Shown here: positions 25,885 through 34,760 of the stretch, piece after piece
How positions within the stretch are numbered: position 1 is the stretch's first letter
Layout: each line of letters opens with the position of its first letter
Source: Anaerobium acetethylicum
GTDB lineage: Bacteria; Bacillota; Clostridia; Lachnospirales; Lachnospiraceae
Reading direction: 5' to 3'
DNA: 64,000 bases
Assembly (NCBI RefSeq): GCF_900096945.1
Contig: NZ_FMKA01000015.1
Coordinates: 31,254 to 95,253 of the forward strand
Made by a program: the position numbers and the translations under genes
Notes under the pieces: generated by a model
Databases searched by the model: none
Told to the model about the DNA's origin: nothing
Seen by the model: only the letters and a program-made list of their open reading frames with translations

Positions 25885-26868
25885 ATGAAAGGTATTATTC
25901 AAAAATATTTCTCAACAAAAAGATTGATTTTATTAATAATTGCAATGGCAATTCTGATTTTCATTCCTGCTTTGGAAAACCGCAGACTGCTCAATATAGC
26001 GATCATTGCTCTGATGTATGTTACATTAGGTGAGTCCTGGAATTTACTGTCAGGCATGTCGGGCTTGTTCTCTATAAACCATGCGCTGTTTTTTGGCCTG
26101 GGCACCTATGGTGTGACCTTCGGTTTAAACAAATTAGGTTTTTCAGTTCTGGGTTCCATCCTTCTGGGATTGGCAATGAATCTTGTAGCTGCTACGATAG
26201 TAGGATACATAGGCACTAAATTATCGGGATTATACTTTACAATGGCATTTATTGGTCTTTGGCAGACAGTATACACATTTTCATATCAATTCTTTTCGAT
26301 TACTGGCGGATCCCTGGGTCTTTCCATGCCGAGAGAGTTGCTGTTGTCAAAAAGAACATTGTATTTTATTGCATTGATTATGGCAATTGCATCCATGATA
26401 TTTTACCAGTTTATTCGAAGAAGCCGGCTGGGTACGAACTTTGTTGCCCTTAAGGAGAATCCGGACCTTGCCAACGCACTTGGTTCCAACATCAGAGGCT
26501 ACAGATTTTTGTCAACTATAATAAGCGCATGTATGGCTTCGTTTGCAGGCTCCTTTTATGCATTTTATATGATGACAAATAACCCGGAAGTATTCTCCGG
26601 TATCATATCACTGAAGATCATCATGGTTGTGATAGTAGGTGGTATGGGTCATGTATTTGGCCCGTTACTGGGTATTTCCTTTGTTATTATGGATGAATTG
26701 ATCCGAGGGATGATGCCAAGTCAATTTGCACCTTTTTCGGTCATTATTTACGGTTTCGCATTGATTATCATGGCTATGGTAAAACCAGAAGGGCTAATCA
26801 GCATATTCAAGAAAAAACCCAAGGATAATGGGGTAGCAGCAAAGCAAAGTAAAAAAGCAACTGCCTAA
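25885..26868 (+). CDS. Liv-type ABC transporter permease (LivM-like)
   Basis: Second permease of 327 residues. The family signature WNLLSGMSGLFSINHALFFG is visible near residue 50, and the cytoplasmic loop RSRLGTNFVALKENPDLANA follows. GGAGGAGG precedes the ATG at 25885. It pairs with the LivH-like permease upstream. Confidence 0.92.
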   Translation: MKGIIQKYFSTKRLILLIIAMAILIFIPALENRRLLNIAIIALMYVTLGESWNLLSGMSGLFSINHALFFGLGTYGVTFGLNKLGFSVLGSILLGLAMNLVAATIVGYIGTKLSGLYFTMAFIGLWQTVYTFSYQFFSITGGSLGLSMPRELLLSKRTLYFIALIMAIASMIFYQFIRRSRLGTNFVALKENPDLANALGSNIRGYRFLSTIISACMASFAGSFYAFYMMTNNPEVFSGIISLKIIMVVIVGGMGHVFGPLLGISFVIMDELIRGMMPSQFAPFSVIIYGFALIIMAMVKPEGLISIFKKKPKDNGVAAKQSKKATA

Positions 26869-26904
26869 AATTGAAGGGATGGCCATTCCAAAGGAGGTAT
26901 ATTG

Positions 26905-27636
26905 ATGTTCTTAAAAGTAGAAAATGCAACTACGAGATTTGGCGGGCTAGTTGCTAATGACAATGTTAATATTGAAGTTTCAAAAGGTGAAATTGTTGGA
27001 TTGATCGGACCAAATGGTGCCGGAAAATCAACTATGTTTAAATCAATAAATGGATTTAACCGCCTAAGTTCAGGCGAGATCTATTTTAAAAACAAAAGAA
27101 TAACAAAGATGGAGACCTATAAAATATGCAAGATGGGCATTACCTGTACCTTCCAGCATGCACAGCTGTTTCAGGGAATCACCCTGGAAGAATCGGTTTT
27201 GCTGGGTGCTTACAACAGAAGGAAAACCAAGAAGGAAGCGCTGAAATTCGCCCATCAGATGATTGATTTTGTTGGTCTGTCAGACAAGAAGGATTACCGG
27301 GTCTCAAAATTAAATATGTTTGAAAGGAAGAAAGCGGAATTGGCCGCGGCAATGGCGACGGAACCGGAACTGCTCCTTTTGGACGAATTATTTGCAGGTC
27401 TTGTACCGACTGAGGTAGATTCATTTGTTGAACTTGTTAGAAAGGTGAATAAGCAGCTAGGCATATCCATCCTTATTGTAGAGCATGTATTGAAAGCAAT
27501 TATGTCATTGAGCAATAAGGTATATGTACTGGAATACGGCAAGATAATTGCCCATGGATCCCCAGCTGAAGTTACAACAAATCCAACAGTTATTAAAGCA
27601 TATTTAGGAGGTGACTATGATGCTGATGTCAGTTGA
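26905..27636 (+). CDS. Liv-type ABC transporter ATPase (LivG-like), atypical signature
   Basis: ABC ATPase of 243 residues. Walker A GLIGPNGAGKST is normal, the H-loop is ILIVEHV and Walker B reads LLLLDELFAGL with Leu in place of the usual Pro. The ABC signature, normally LPYGQQR-like in LivG, is replaced by KLNMFERKKAELA. That site contacts nucleotide in the partner subunit, so one of the two ATP sites may be degenerate. AAGGAGGT precedes the ATG at 26905; a TTG three bases upstream is too close to it. It overlaps the next gene by 20 bases. Confidence 0.9.
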   Translation: MFLKVENATTRFGGLVANDNVNIEVSKGEIVGLIGPNGAGKSTMFKSINGFNRLSSGEIYFKNKRITKMETYKICKMGITCTFQHAQLFQGITLEESVLLGAYNRRKTKKEALKFAHQMIDFVGLSDKKDYRVSKLNMFERKKAELAAAMATEPELLLLDELFAGLVPTEVDSFVELVRKVNKQLGISILIVEHVLKAIMSLSNKVYVLEYGKIIAHGSPAEVTTNPTVIKAYLGGDYDADVS

Positions 27637-28330
27637 AAATATGAATGTCCATTTGGGCGGGCTGCACATTATTCAAGGTGTCGATTTTCATGTAAATGAA
27701 GGGGAATTAGTAGTAATTGTAGGTGCCAATGGAGCGGGTAAATCAACAACGGTGCGTACGATTTCGGGGCTGAATCCATGTGCATCGGGCAAGGTTATGT
27801 TTGAAGACGCTGAGGTAACCAATATGTCGGCTGCAGACATCGCTGGCAAAGGGATCTCCATGGTACCTGAAGGCAGACAGCTGTTTCCCGAGCTTACAGC
27901 GAAAGAAAACCTGTTGATGGGTGCATTCCATTACAGAAAGAACAGAAAGCTGGTACAGGAACAATTGGAAACAGTATATAATATGTTCCCGGTACTGAAA
28001 AAATACGAAGGCAGAATTGCAAGTACATTTTCCGGTGGAGAACAGCAGATGATTACGATTGGCAGGGGATTGATGAGTCGTCCTAAAATCATGATGATCG
28101 ATGAATTATCGCTAGGTTTAGCCCCCATTGTTATTGAGTCCCTGTTTAAAGTAATTAAAGAATTGAATGCTACAGGTATGAGTATTCTGCTGATTGAGCA
28201 GAATGCGAGACAGGCACTTAAAATAGCGGACAGAGGTTATGTTATGGAAAATGGTGTTATTACGATGGAAGGTACCGGTATGGAACTTCTTAACAATGAG
28301 CATGTAAAATCTGCATACCTTGGATTATAA
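27617..28330 (+). CDS. Liv-type ABC transporter ATPase (LivF-like)
   Basis: ABC ATPase of about 237 residues with a complete motif set: Walker A VIVGANGAGKST, signature TFSGGEQQMITIGRGL, Walker B MMIDELSLGLAP and H-loop ILLIEQNARQA. It starts inside the end of the LivG gene; GGAGG at 27607-27611 favours the ATG at 27617, with 27620 as alternative. The tight overlap implies translational coupling. It is the last gene of the transporter. Confidence 0.93.
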   Translation: MMLMSVENMNVHLGGLHIIQGVDFHVNEGELVVIVGANGAGKSTTVRTISGLNPCASGKVMFEDAEVTNMSAADIAGKGISMVPEGRQLFPELTAKENLLMGAFHYRKNRKLVQEQLETVYNMFPVLKKYEGRIASTFSGGEQQMITIGRGLMSRPKIMMIDELSLGLAPIVIESLFKVIKELNATGMSILLIEQNARQALKIADRGYVMENGVITMEGTGMELLNNEHVKSAYLGL

Positions 28331-28373
28331 GATGGTTTAAAAGTCATTTTTCTCAAGGTTTTATAGTTGAGTG

Positions 28374-28633
28374 GAGTGTCAAAAGCTCATTTACATAATT
28401 GTATTCGTCAATTTGCACAGGTTTTCGAATGAGGACGTGATGCAAATCATGTTGATTCGCAGCGCGCTCTCGCTTAGATGAAGACGTAGTGGTACGTAAG
28501 GCCGCAAAGTACGCGGCCTAAGTACCAACGTCTTCATAAAGCTGCTCATCAATTCATGTTTTGTATCACTGCGTGATAGATGGCGGATGTGCAAATTGAC
28601 GAAGCCGAAGTTTACGATGTGCTTTTGACACTC
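28374..28633. repeat. 260-bp hairpin element, copy 1
   Basis: The ends GAGTGTCAAAAGCTCAT and ATGTGCTTTTGACACTC are inverted, as are inner pairs GTCAATTTGCACA/TGTGCAAATTGAC and ATGAAGACGTAGTGGTAC/GTACCAACGTCTTCAT. The whole element can fold into one long imperfect hairpin. It occupies the gap between livF and the DUF2804 gene and has no coding sequence. A second copy is at 43914-44140. Confidence 0.8.
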
Positions 28634-28673
28634 TAATCATAGTTCAAATTTTATAAAAAACTGGAGGCAGCAT

Positions 28674-29690
28674 ATGCAGCATAAATTGAACCGGGTTCAT
28701 AATCTTTTAGATGAAAATGGACATGTGATTGAAGCGGGCTGGGCCAATGAGCCGCTTCTTCACTATAGAAGAGAAGATGTAAAAGTGGATCATAACAGGT
28801 TAAAAGAATGGGACTATTATTTGATTGCCAATGAAAATTATGGTATTGCATTCTCAATCGCGAATGTAGGTGAAAATTCACGGTTGACTGCAAACTTTAT
28901 GAATTACCAGACAGGCGAACAGTATACGGATTCCGAAATGGTGCCATCGAATCCAAAACTGCTCACAATGCCTGAAAATCCGTACGAAACAATCAAATTT
29001 GAAACAGGCCGTGTAAAAGGGACATATATCAGGGATGGGTATAAAACCAGGATTCAGGTGACATTCCGCGATTTCTTTGGAAAAGACCTCATTGCAGATA
29101 TCGACCTGGATTTACCTAAGAGTGACGCGATGGTAATCGTGATTCCTTTTAATGAAGGAAAAGAAATGTTCTATTACAATTACAAGCTGAACTGTATCAA
29201 GCCGAAGGGAATCTGCAGGTATGGAGATACTGAAGTGGAGTTCAGCCATGAAACCTCTTTCTGCGTATTTGACTGGGGACGAGGTATCTGGCCAAATTCC
29301 AATACCTGGTATTGGGGCAGCGGCAGTGGCATTGTAGATGGAAACGACTTTGGATTCAATATAGGCTATGGTTTTGGAAATTTAGATGCAGCATCTGAGA
29401 ATATGCTTTTCTTTAACGGAAAGGCCCATAAACTAGAGGAGATTACATTCCATATACCGAAGAACAGTTTTATGGAACCATGGAAATTCACCTCATCCGA
29501 TGGCAGATTCGAAATGGACTTTGTACCAGTATTAGATCGAAGCTCCAGCGTGAAAAAAGGGAACTACAGCTCCAGCCAGCATCAGGTATTTGGGAAATTC
29601 ACAGGCACGGCAATATTGGATGATGGAACAGAGATCCATCTCAAGGACTTTTTTGCATTTGCCGAAGAAGTTAGTAATTCCTGGCAATAA
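28674..29690 (+). CDS. DUF2804 family protein
   Basis: A 338-residue soluble, beta-rich protein matching DUF2804 as I know it, from HNLLDENGHVIEAGWANEPL at the N-terminus to the Trp-rich centre FDWGRGIWPNSNTWYWGSGS and the final LKDFFAFAEEV. There is no signal peptide and no known catalytic motif; its function is undetermined. GGAGGCAGCAT precedes the ATG. It is separated from the transporter operon by a hairpin element and may have its own transcript. Confidence 0.85.
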   Translation: MQHKLNRVHNLLDENGHVIEAGWANEPLLHYRREDVKVDHNRLKEWDYYLIANENYGIAFSIANVGENSRLTANFMNYQTGEQYTDSEMVPSNPKLLTMPENPYETIKFETGRVKGTYIRDGYKTRIQVTFRDFFGKDLIADIDLDLPKSDAMVIVIPFNEGKEMFYYNYKLNCIKPKGICRYGDTEVEFSHETSFCVFDWGRGIWPNSNTWYWGSGSGIVDGNDFGFNIGYGFGNLDAASENMLFFNGKAHKLEEITFHIPKNSFMEPWKFTSSDGRFEMDFVPVLDRSSSVKKGNYSSSQHQVFGKFTGTAILDDGTEIHLKDFFAFAEEVSNSWQ

Positions 29691-29715
29691 TCTCAGAAAA
29701 GAAGACAAAATTTAT

Positions 29716-29859
29716 GTAACTGTTCAGAACCCCATGTCTCACGAGGTGTTTTTATGCTGAATTTGCATAAAAATCCGAGACATGCGTGCGCTAAATTGCT
29801 GATTTTGCAATTTGTGTTCATCAAATGTGACTATGAAGGACATAGTCCTGAATAGTTAC
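29716..29859 (+). repeat. 144-bp MITE-like element, copy 2
   Basis: Ends GTAACTGTTCAG and CTGAATAGTTAC are inverted. Internal perfect stems are CATGTCTC/GAGACATG and TTTTTATGC/GCATAAAAA. Length equals that of copy 1 at 10357-10500, with 34 identical terminal bases. It ends 28 bases before the dehydrogenase start. Confidence 0.85.
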
Positions 29860-29887
29860 AAATTTATACGGAAAGAGGATGATAAAA

Positions 29888-30994
29888 ATGTCATTTGTTA
29901 TTAGGCCGGTAATCAATATGATACCGACGTTTGAAAAATTTATTACGGATTATAGCATCGGTGAAGGTGACTTGATTATTACGAATGAGTATGTTCTGGC
30001 ATCCCACATAGTAAATACGAAGCTGACATGTGATGTCTTGTATCAGGAGCGATATGGCAGTGGAGAGCCTACAGATGTAATGATTGATGCTATTTTAGAA
30101 GAAATTCATGGAAAGGGCTATAAGCGAATTATAGCCATTGGTGGTGGAACGGTGCTGGATATCAGCAAGCTGCTCCTGTTTGAAGAGGGCTTAAGCTGTG
30201 AGCAGATATGTGAACAGCTGCAGATACTGTCAAAGAAGAAAAAGCTGATTGCTGTTCCTACTACCTGCGGTACAGGAAGTGAAGTAACACCGATTGCGGT
30301 GGTTCATTTTATGGAGAAGGATACGAAGATAGGAATGTCGGCGCCTTCTCTGGCAGCAGATGAGGCTGTTCTGATAGAAGACATGTTCAAGACGCTGCCC
30401 TATGGGGTGTTTGCAGCTAGTTCCATCGATGCACTGGTACATGCGGTTGAAGCGTATGTATCTCCGAAAGCAGATGCCTTTTCCAAAATGTTCAGCCAGG
30501 AAGCAATAAAAAAAATACTCAATGGCTACAAAAAGATTGCTGAACAGGGAACCGGTCACGTCAAAGAAGTTGTGGGTGATATCGGTATTGCCAGCTGCTT
30601 TGCAGGTATTGCCTTCGGCAATGCCGGAGTGGCGAATGTGCATGCAATATCCCATACCATTGGATCGGCGCTTCATATTCCCCATGGGCAGGCCAACTAC
30701 CTGGTATTTGCCCAGGTCTTTCGTAAATATGAGGAACTGGGGGTAAATCTATCCGAGCTTAATCAATTTCTTTCGACGGTACTTCATGTATCCGAGGAAG
30801 CGGCTTGGGAGGAACTGTCTGACTTGCTTGATAAGATTTTACCGCGAAAGCCGTTAAAAGAGTTTGGCATGAGCGAACAGCAGATTCAGGAGTTTGCGAC
30901 ATCAACGGTAATCAATCAGCAAAGATTGCTGCAAAATGCACAGGTGTTGTTGAGGGATGATGATATTTACGATATATTGGCGGAATGTTATTAA
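29888..30994 (+). CDS. Iron-containing alcohol dehydrogenase, 4-hydroxybutyrate dehydrogenase-like
   Basis: Family-III metal-dependent dehydrogenase of 368 residues. It resembles clostridial 4-hydroxybutyrate dehydrogenase throughout from memory: GEGDLIITNEYVLASHIVNT, NAD site IGGGTVLDISKL, PTTCGTGSEVTPI, and metal-ligand blocks SSIDALVHAVEAYVSPKADA and HAISHTIGSALHIPHGQAN. It probably interconverts a four-carbon or isosteric aldehyde and alcohol with NAD(H). Succinic semialdehyde resembles sulfolactaldehyde, so a sulfolactaldehyde reductase role is conceivable but unproven. AAAGAGG fits the ATG at 29888 better than 29879. Confidence 0.85.
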   Translation: MSFVIRPVINMIPTFEKFITDYSIGEGDLIITNEYVLASHIVNTKLTCDVLYQERYGSGEPTDVMIDAILEEIHGKGYKRIIAIGGGTVLDISKLLLFEEGLSCEQICEQLQILSKKKKLIAVPTTCGTGSEVTPIAVVHFMEKDTKIGMSAPSLAADEAVLIEDMFKTLPYGVFAASSIDALVHAVEAYVSPKADAFSKMFSQEAIKKILNGYKKIAEQGTGHVKEVVGDIGIASCFAGIAFGNAGVANVHAISHTIGSALHIPHGQANYLVFAQVFRKYEELGVNLSELNQFLSTVLHVSEEAAWEELSDLLDKILPRKPLKEFGMSEQQIQEFATSTVINQQRLLQNAQVLLRDDDIYDILAECY

Positions 30995-31000
30995 ATATGG

Positions 31001-31079
31001 ATAGGACTAGATTGACATGGATTGAAATCAGAAGAAATGCTGACTGAAATCTATAGCCAATATAGTCCTATATTTTTTT
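31001..31079 (+). terminator. Terminator after dehydrogenase
   Basis: ATAGGACTA and TAGTCCTAT enclose a large loop and are followed by ATTTTTTTG. It ends the dehydrogenase transcript just before the converging response-regulator gene. Confidence 0.6.
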
Positions 31080-31089
31080 GTCCATTCCA

Positions 31090-32733
31090 TCATTCATTTC
31101 CGGTGCGCCCCTTTTCTTTTCGGTACTCCACAGGGGTAAAATCAGTTTCTTTTTTAAAGAGCTTGGTAAAGTAAGAATAGTTGCCGTATCCTACTTTGTC
31201 AGAAATAAAATTGACAGGAAGGTCGGTATTTATAAGCAGGTCTTTTGCAACAGAGATTCTCTTTTGAATGATGTAGTTGCCAAGTGAGGTCCCGATCTCC
31301 TTCTTAAACAGCCGTCCGGTATAATCCGGATCCAGGTATACGATCTCTGCCAGGCTGTTGCGGTTGATGTCATCGGCATAATGCTGGTCAATGTAGTCGC
31401 ATATGATGCTGGCTACGGATTTCTGGGATGTAGAGAAAGCGATGTAATCAAGAGCGGTATGCACCAGGAAAGACAGGTACTGGTTCATGTCTTCCAAGGA
31501 TTTGGCCGCCTGTTCCAAGAGAATATCACCGGTCTTTCCATGGAGCAGCCGGTGGGCCAGGATCCCGTTTCCTTTTAAAAAGGAGTAGACCAGCTGGGTG
31601 ATGTCGATGCGGAAATTGGTCAGAATATGGTGGTTCATCCGGTGATCCTGTGTAAGGGTCCGCAGGTAGGAATCACAGGCAGACAGGAAGGCATCTGCAT
31701 TACCGCCATTTAGACAGGCATCTAGCTCGGCGGCATTGGGTGCCGCGTAATCTGCGGTGACAGGAACGTATTCCTGCAGGGAAAAGATCCTGCCCCTGCA
31801 GGGGATGGAGTCTTCCAGCATCTGCTCCAGGCTCCGAAGGACGGTATGGAACCGGGCAAAGGCAGCGGGGCGGCCAAGATAGCAGGAGACGGGTGTCTTG
31901 TATCTGCGTTTCATCAGAACGATCAGATCCTGGCAGGCATCCAGGTATTTTTTCTTTTCCGGTATGCTGATGGAACCGGTACAGGAAAATATCGCAATAT
32001 ACCGCTGCCTGGACGGGTTTAGTTCCAGCAGGATATCTGAGGGAGAAAGCACCTCATGAAATGCCTGGCGATAGAGGAACTCAAATTCGGGAAAGATCCG
32101 GTTCTCCTGGCTGAATGGGAGGAAAAGCTCATGTGAATCGGACAGGGAATAAGGGAATACTTCGAACAGGACCATGAAAAAAGTATCCGACATCTGATAG
32201 GGAAGCTGGCTCTTTTCCAGCTGCTGCAGCAGGTAGTCTTCTGGATAGGAATCCCCATTCTTCAGGTAAGCATCCCAGAAGTGTTTGGAAAGACCGGATC
32301 TGGCATCTTCCCATATCGTCGCAAGGGAGGCATCTTTTTTTGCCTGTCGGCCCTGGACAACCTGGTCAATGGCCTTTTTTATGATACGGGTCAGCTGGTC
32401 AAATTCAATTGGCTTCAGGTAATACTCCAGGCTCTGCAGGGCAATGGCTTTCTGGGCATACGAAAAGTCAGCGTAGTTGGTCAGGATGATGGTGATGATC
32501 TCATAGCCATTCTCCCGTATCCACGCAAGCAGATCAAGCCCGGTTCCCTGGGGCATGTCGATGTCCGTGACAAGAATATCAATGTCGTGTTCTTTTATGA
32601 GATCTTTTGCCTGGCTGATGTTGCCAGCAGTATAGACATTGGAGAAGCCAAGGGCAGTCCAGTCCATGTTCTGCTTCAGTGCAGCCAGCACAAAGCGGTC
32701 ATCATCTACAAGCAATATGTTCATTTGGCTCAT
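31090..32733 (-). CDS. Response regulator with AraC output (YesN type)
   Basis: Response regulator of 547 residues. The receiver domain (1-122) has acidic pocket VDDDRF and phosphoacceptor Asp in DILVTDIDMPQG; a long central region is followed by a C-terminal AraC helix-turn-helix (about 440-540, NSLAEIVYLDPDYTGRLFKK). The histidine kinase lies 65 bases upstream in the same operon. AGGA precedes the ATG on the minus strand. It probably activates the divergent ABC transporter and alpha-glucosidase operon, whose promoter has phased repeats. Confidence 0.93.
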   Translation of the reverse strand: MSQMNILLVDDDRFVLAALKQNMDWTALGFSNVYTAGNISQAKDLIKEHDIDILVTDIDMPQGTGLDLLAWIRENGYEIITIILTNYADFSYAQKAIALQSLEYYLKPIEFDQLTRIIKKAIDQVVQGRQAKKDASLATIWEDARSGLSKHFWDAYLKNGDSYPEDYLLQQLEKSQLPYQMSDTFFMVLFEVFPYSLSDSHELFLPFSQENRIFPEFEFLYRQAFHEVLSPSDILLELNPSRQRYIAIFSCTGSISIPEKKKYLDACQDLIVLMKRRYKTPVSCYLGRPAAFARFHTVLRSLEQMLEDSIPCRGRIFSLQEYVPVTADYAAPNAAELDACLNGGNADAFLSACDSYLRTLTQDHRMNHHILTNFRIDITQLVYSFLKGNGILAHRLLHGKTGDILLEQAAKSLEDMNQYLSFLVHTALDYIAFSTSQKSVASIICDYIDQHYADDINRNSLAEIVYLDPDYTGRLFKKEIGTSLGNYIIQKRISVAKDLLINTDLPVNFISDKVGYGNYSYFTKLFKKETDFTPVEYRKEKGRTGNE

Positions 32734-32798
32734 TGTGGTTGTCCTTTCTAATGCATATCGTGTATAATTCTGTTTTATGTGGATAAACCCCTCAAAAA

Positions 32799-34493
32799 TC
32801 AGGTCGCATAGGGGATAACAAGTTCAATTACAGCCCCGCCGCCTTCCATGTTGGAAAAATGAAGTTCAAAATCGTCTTCATACAGGAAATACAGACGCTT
32901 AATGGTATTGCTGATTCCGATGTGGCGGCCCTCTTCGCTGGCAAGAGGCAGTCTGGAATTCAGGACTTTTAGGATGCCGGGATCAAATCCCGGACCGGTA
33001 TCGGAGAGGACAAGCTTTACATATTCCCGGTCATTTTTTACGAGTTTTGATACGTCCAGGTGGATCCGCAGCATTTCGGACAGGGAAACGCAGTGCTTAA
33101 TGGTGTTTTCGACAAAGGTCATAAGGACCAGGGGTGGAATCGCAGCCTCCAGAAGACCGGTTTCCACCTTGCTTTCATAGGTAAAAGCGGCTCCGTAACG
33201 CAGCGTCTGAATATCCAGATAATCACTGATGTGATTGAGTTCATATTCCAGCTTGATGTAATCCGTATCGGTCTGGAACAGGTAGCGCAGATACCTGGAA
33301 GTGAACAATGCCATTGACTCAATCTCTTTATAGTGTTTTGTCTGAGCCATGCTGTAGATGGTGGTCAGGCAGTTGAGGTAGAAATGCGGACGGATCTGCT
33401 GCTGGAGGAATCCGATCTGAATCCGTTTTTTCTCCAGTTCCTGTTCATACAGGGTAATCTTCAGCTTGACGACCTCCCGCATCAGGTTCTTGAACTGCTG
33501 GTTCGCCTGTTCCAGTTCTATGATATTGCTGTCCTGCAGATCCAGAAGATTGGAATTCTCGTTGATGTTCGAGAGATTTTTTGAGAAATTCTGGATAGGA
33601 CGGATCACTTTCCTCTGCATATAGATCAGGAATACGAACAGGGTCAGGGCGATAAAGAATGCCATAAGGACGACTACGACCTGAATCACGATGAGGCGCT
33701 CAAAGGACCAGTTGTCCACAAAGATATTCAGTTCAAATGGGAGATTCGTAGTCTCATTTGGAAATACCAGATGAGTAAGGAACAGGTTGCTCGTTTCGGG
33801 AAGCTGCGAAGTCCGGGTGTCTGTTGTGCCTGTCAGCTGATTTCCCTCCCTGTCTGTTAACACCATGTATCCCCGGGAACCCAGAGTGATATTGGCCAGA
33901 GGTTCCAGCATTGCTTCGGCGGATATGAGGCTGATGAAGGTGGTGTTGTGGTAGGTGGTCAGATAATAGAAATACGAGACATCCTTAATCTTCATGATCT
34001 TCCACTCATCTGAGTTGCGTAAGGTCGCTTTGCTTTGGACCATGGCCAGGAACTGCTTTTTTGCAAGAAGGTAGTCCGGATAGGAAATGGTCATGGCAGA
34101 GCCGTTATAGAAGGTATCCTGTTCTTCGAGATAGAGAAAATACTGAAATTCTTTGCCGGTGGAATACTGGTTGTCGCGGATACGGGTGCGCAGGGTGTTC
34201 AGGGCGTTGATCCGTTTCAGATAATCGGAGTCTTCCCCTATGGTTTCTAAGAGAGGCTCGTGAACGGCGGTCCATCGAACAAAATGTTCCACTGCCGATA
34301 CTTTGGTTGCAGTCTCTTTCTGGTAGAGGTTTATGGTGTTGGTAATATAGGCGAGATTCTGCTGGCGTGTCGTGACGATAGAGAAGATGCTGACAATGAT
34401 GTTGATTGCAATGATAGGGATGGATAAAGTGATCAACACCTTTATGTAATGTTCCAGGGAGTGACTGGATTGTCTGCGCTGTTTTCGACTCAT
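32799..34493 (-). CDS. Sensor histidine kinase (YesM type)
   Basis: Membrane sensor kinase of about 564 residues: a first transmembrane helix near residue 22 (VLITLSIPIIAINIIVSIFS), an extracellular sensor domain to about 265, a second helix (IVIQVVVVLMAFFIALTLFV), a HAMP segment, then the His_kinase box with phospho-His in RPHFYLNCL and ATPase motifs FVENTIKHC and SDTGPGFDPG. The frame runs to 34562, but GAGGT upstream of MSRKQRRQSS favours 34493. It cotranscribes with the response regulator and probably senses an oligosaccharide or a loaded binding protein. Confidence 0.92.
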   Translation of the reverse strand: MSRKQRRQSSHSLEHYIKVLITLSIPIIAINIIVSIFSIVTTRQQNLAYITNTINLYQKETATKVSAVEHFVRWTAVHEPLLETIGEDSDYLKRINALNTLRTRIRDNQYSTGKEFQYFLYLEEQDTFYNGSAMTISYPDYLLAKKQFLAMVQSKATLRNSDEWKIMKIKDVSYFYYLTTYHNTTFISLISAEAMLEPLANITLGSRGYMVLTDREGNQLTGTTDTRTSQLPETSNLFLTHLVFPNETTNLPFELNIFVDNWSFERLIVIQVVVVLMAFFIALTLFVFLIYMQRKVIRPIQNFSKNLSNINENSNLLDLQDSNIIELEQANQQFKNLMREVVKLKITLYEQELEKKRIQIGFLQQQIRPHFYLNCLTTIYSMAQTKHYKEIESMALFTSRYLRYLFQTDTDYIKLEYELNHISDYLDIQTLRYGAAFTYESKVETGLLEAAIPPLVLMTFVENTIKHCVSLSEMLRIHLDVSKLVKNDREYVKLVLSDTGPGFDPGILKVLNSRLPLASEEGRHIGISNTIKRLYFLYEDDFELHFSNMEGGGAVIELVIPYAT

Positions 34494-34583
34494 GAAACAT
34501 ACCTCGATTCGTTCATATTTTTCTGTAGCTTCATTATACAGGATAATATTTTTGCTTTCCACAGAAAACAGGGATTCACCTAA

Positions 34584-34641
34584 ATAGTGCTATTTTTATG
34601 TCGGGATAGTTCTATAGGCGTCGTTTTTCTTATGGTAAGAT
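34584..34641 (+). promoter_or_regulatory. Phased repeats and promoter of ABC/alpha-glucosidase operon
   Basis: ATAGTGCTAT (34584-34593) and ATAGTTCTAT (34606-34615) are spaced 22 bases start to start, two DNA turns. The second overlaps the -35 position of TAAGAT (34636-34641). This is the layout expected for an AraC-type response regulator activating from tandem sites. Confidence 0.6.
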
Positions 34642-34664
34642 AAGCACCATAAGGAGGGCGTGAT

Positions 34665-34760
34665 ATGAAAAATATACAAGCAGCCACGATTCAAAATAGT
34701 ACCTTGTGTGATATGAAAAAGATACAAACAGCAACGATTCAAAGTAGTGCCTGGAGAAAA
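34665..34760 (+). repeat. 48-bp tandem duplication at permease N-terminus
   Basis: 34665-34712 and 34713-34760 share ATGAAAAA-ATACAA-CAGC and ACGATTCAAA-TAGT, encoding two similar 16-residue units. Divergence of about a quarter of positions means it is not very recent. Confidence 0.85.
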
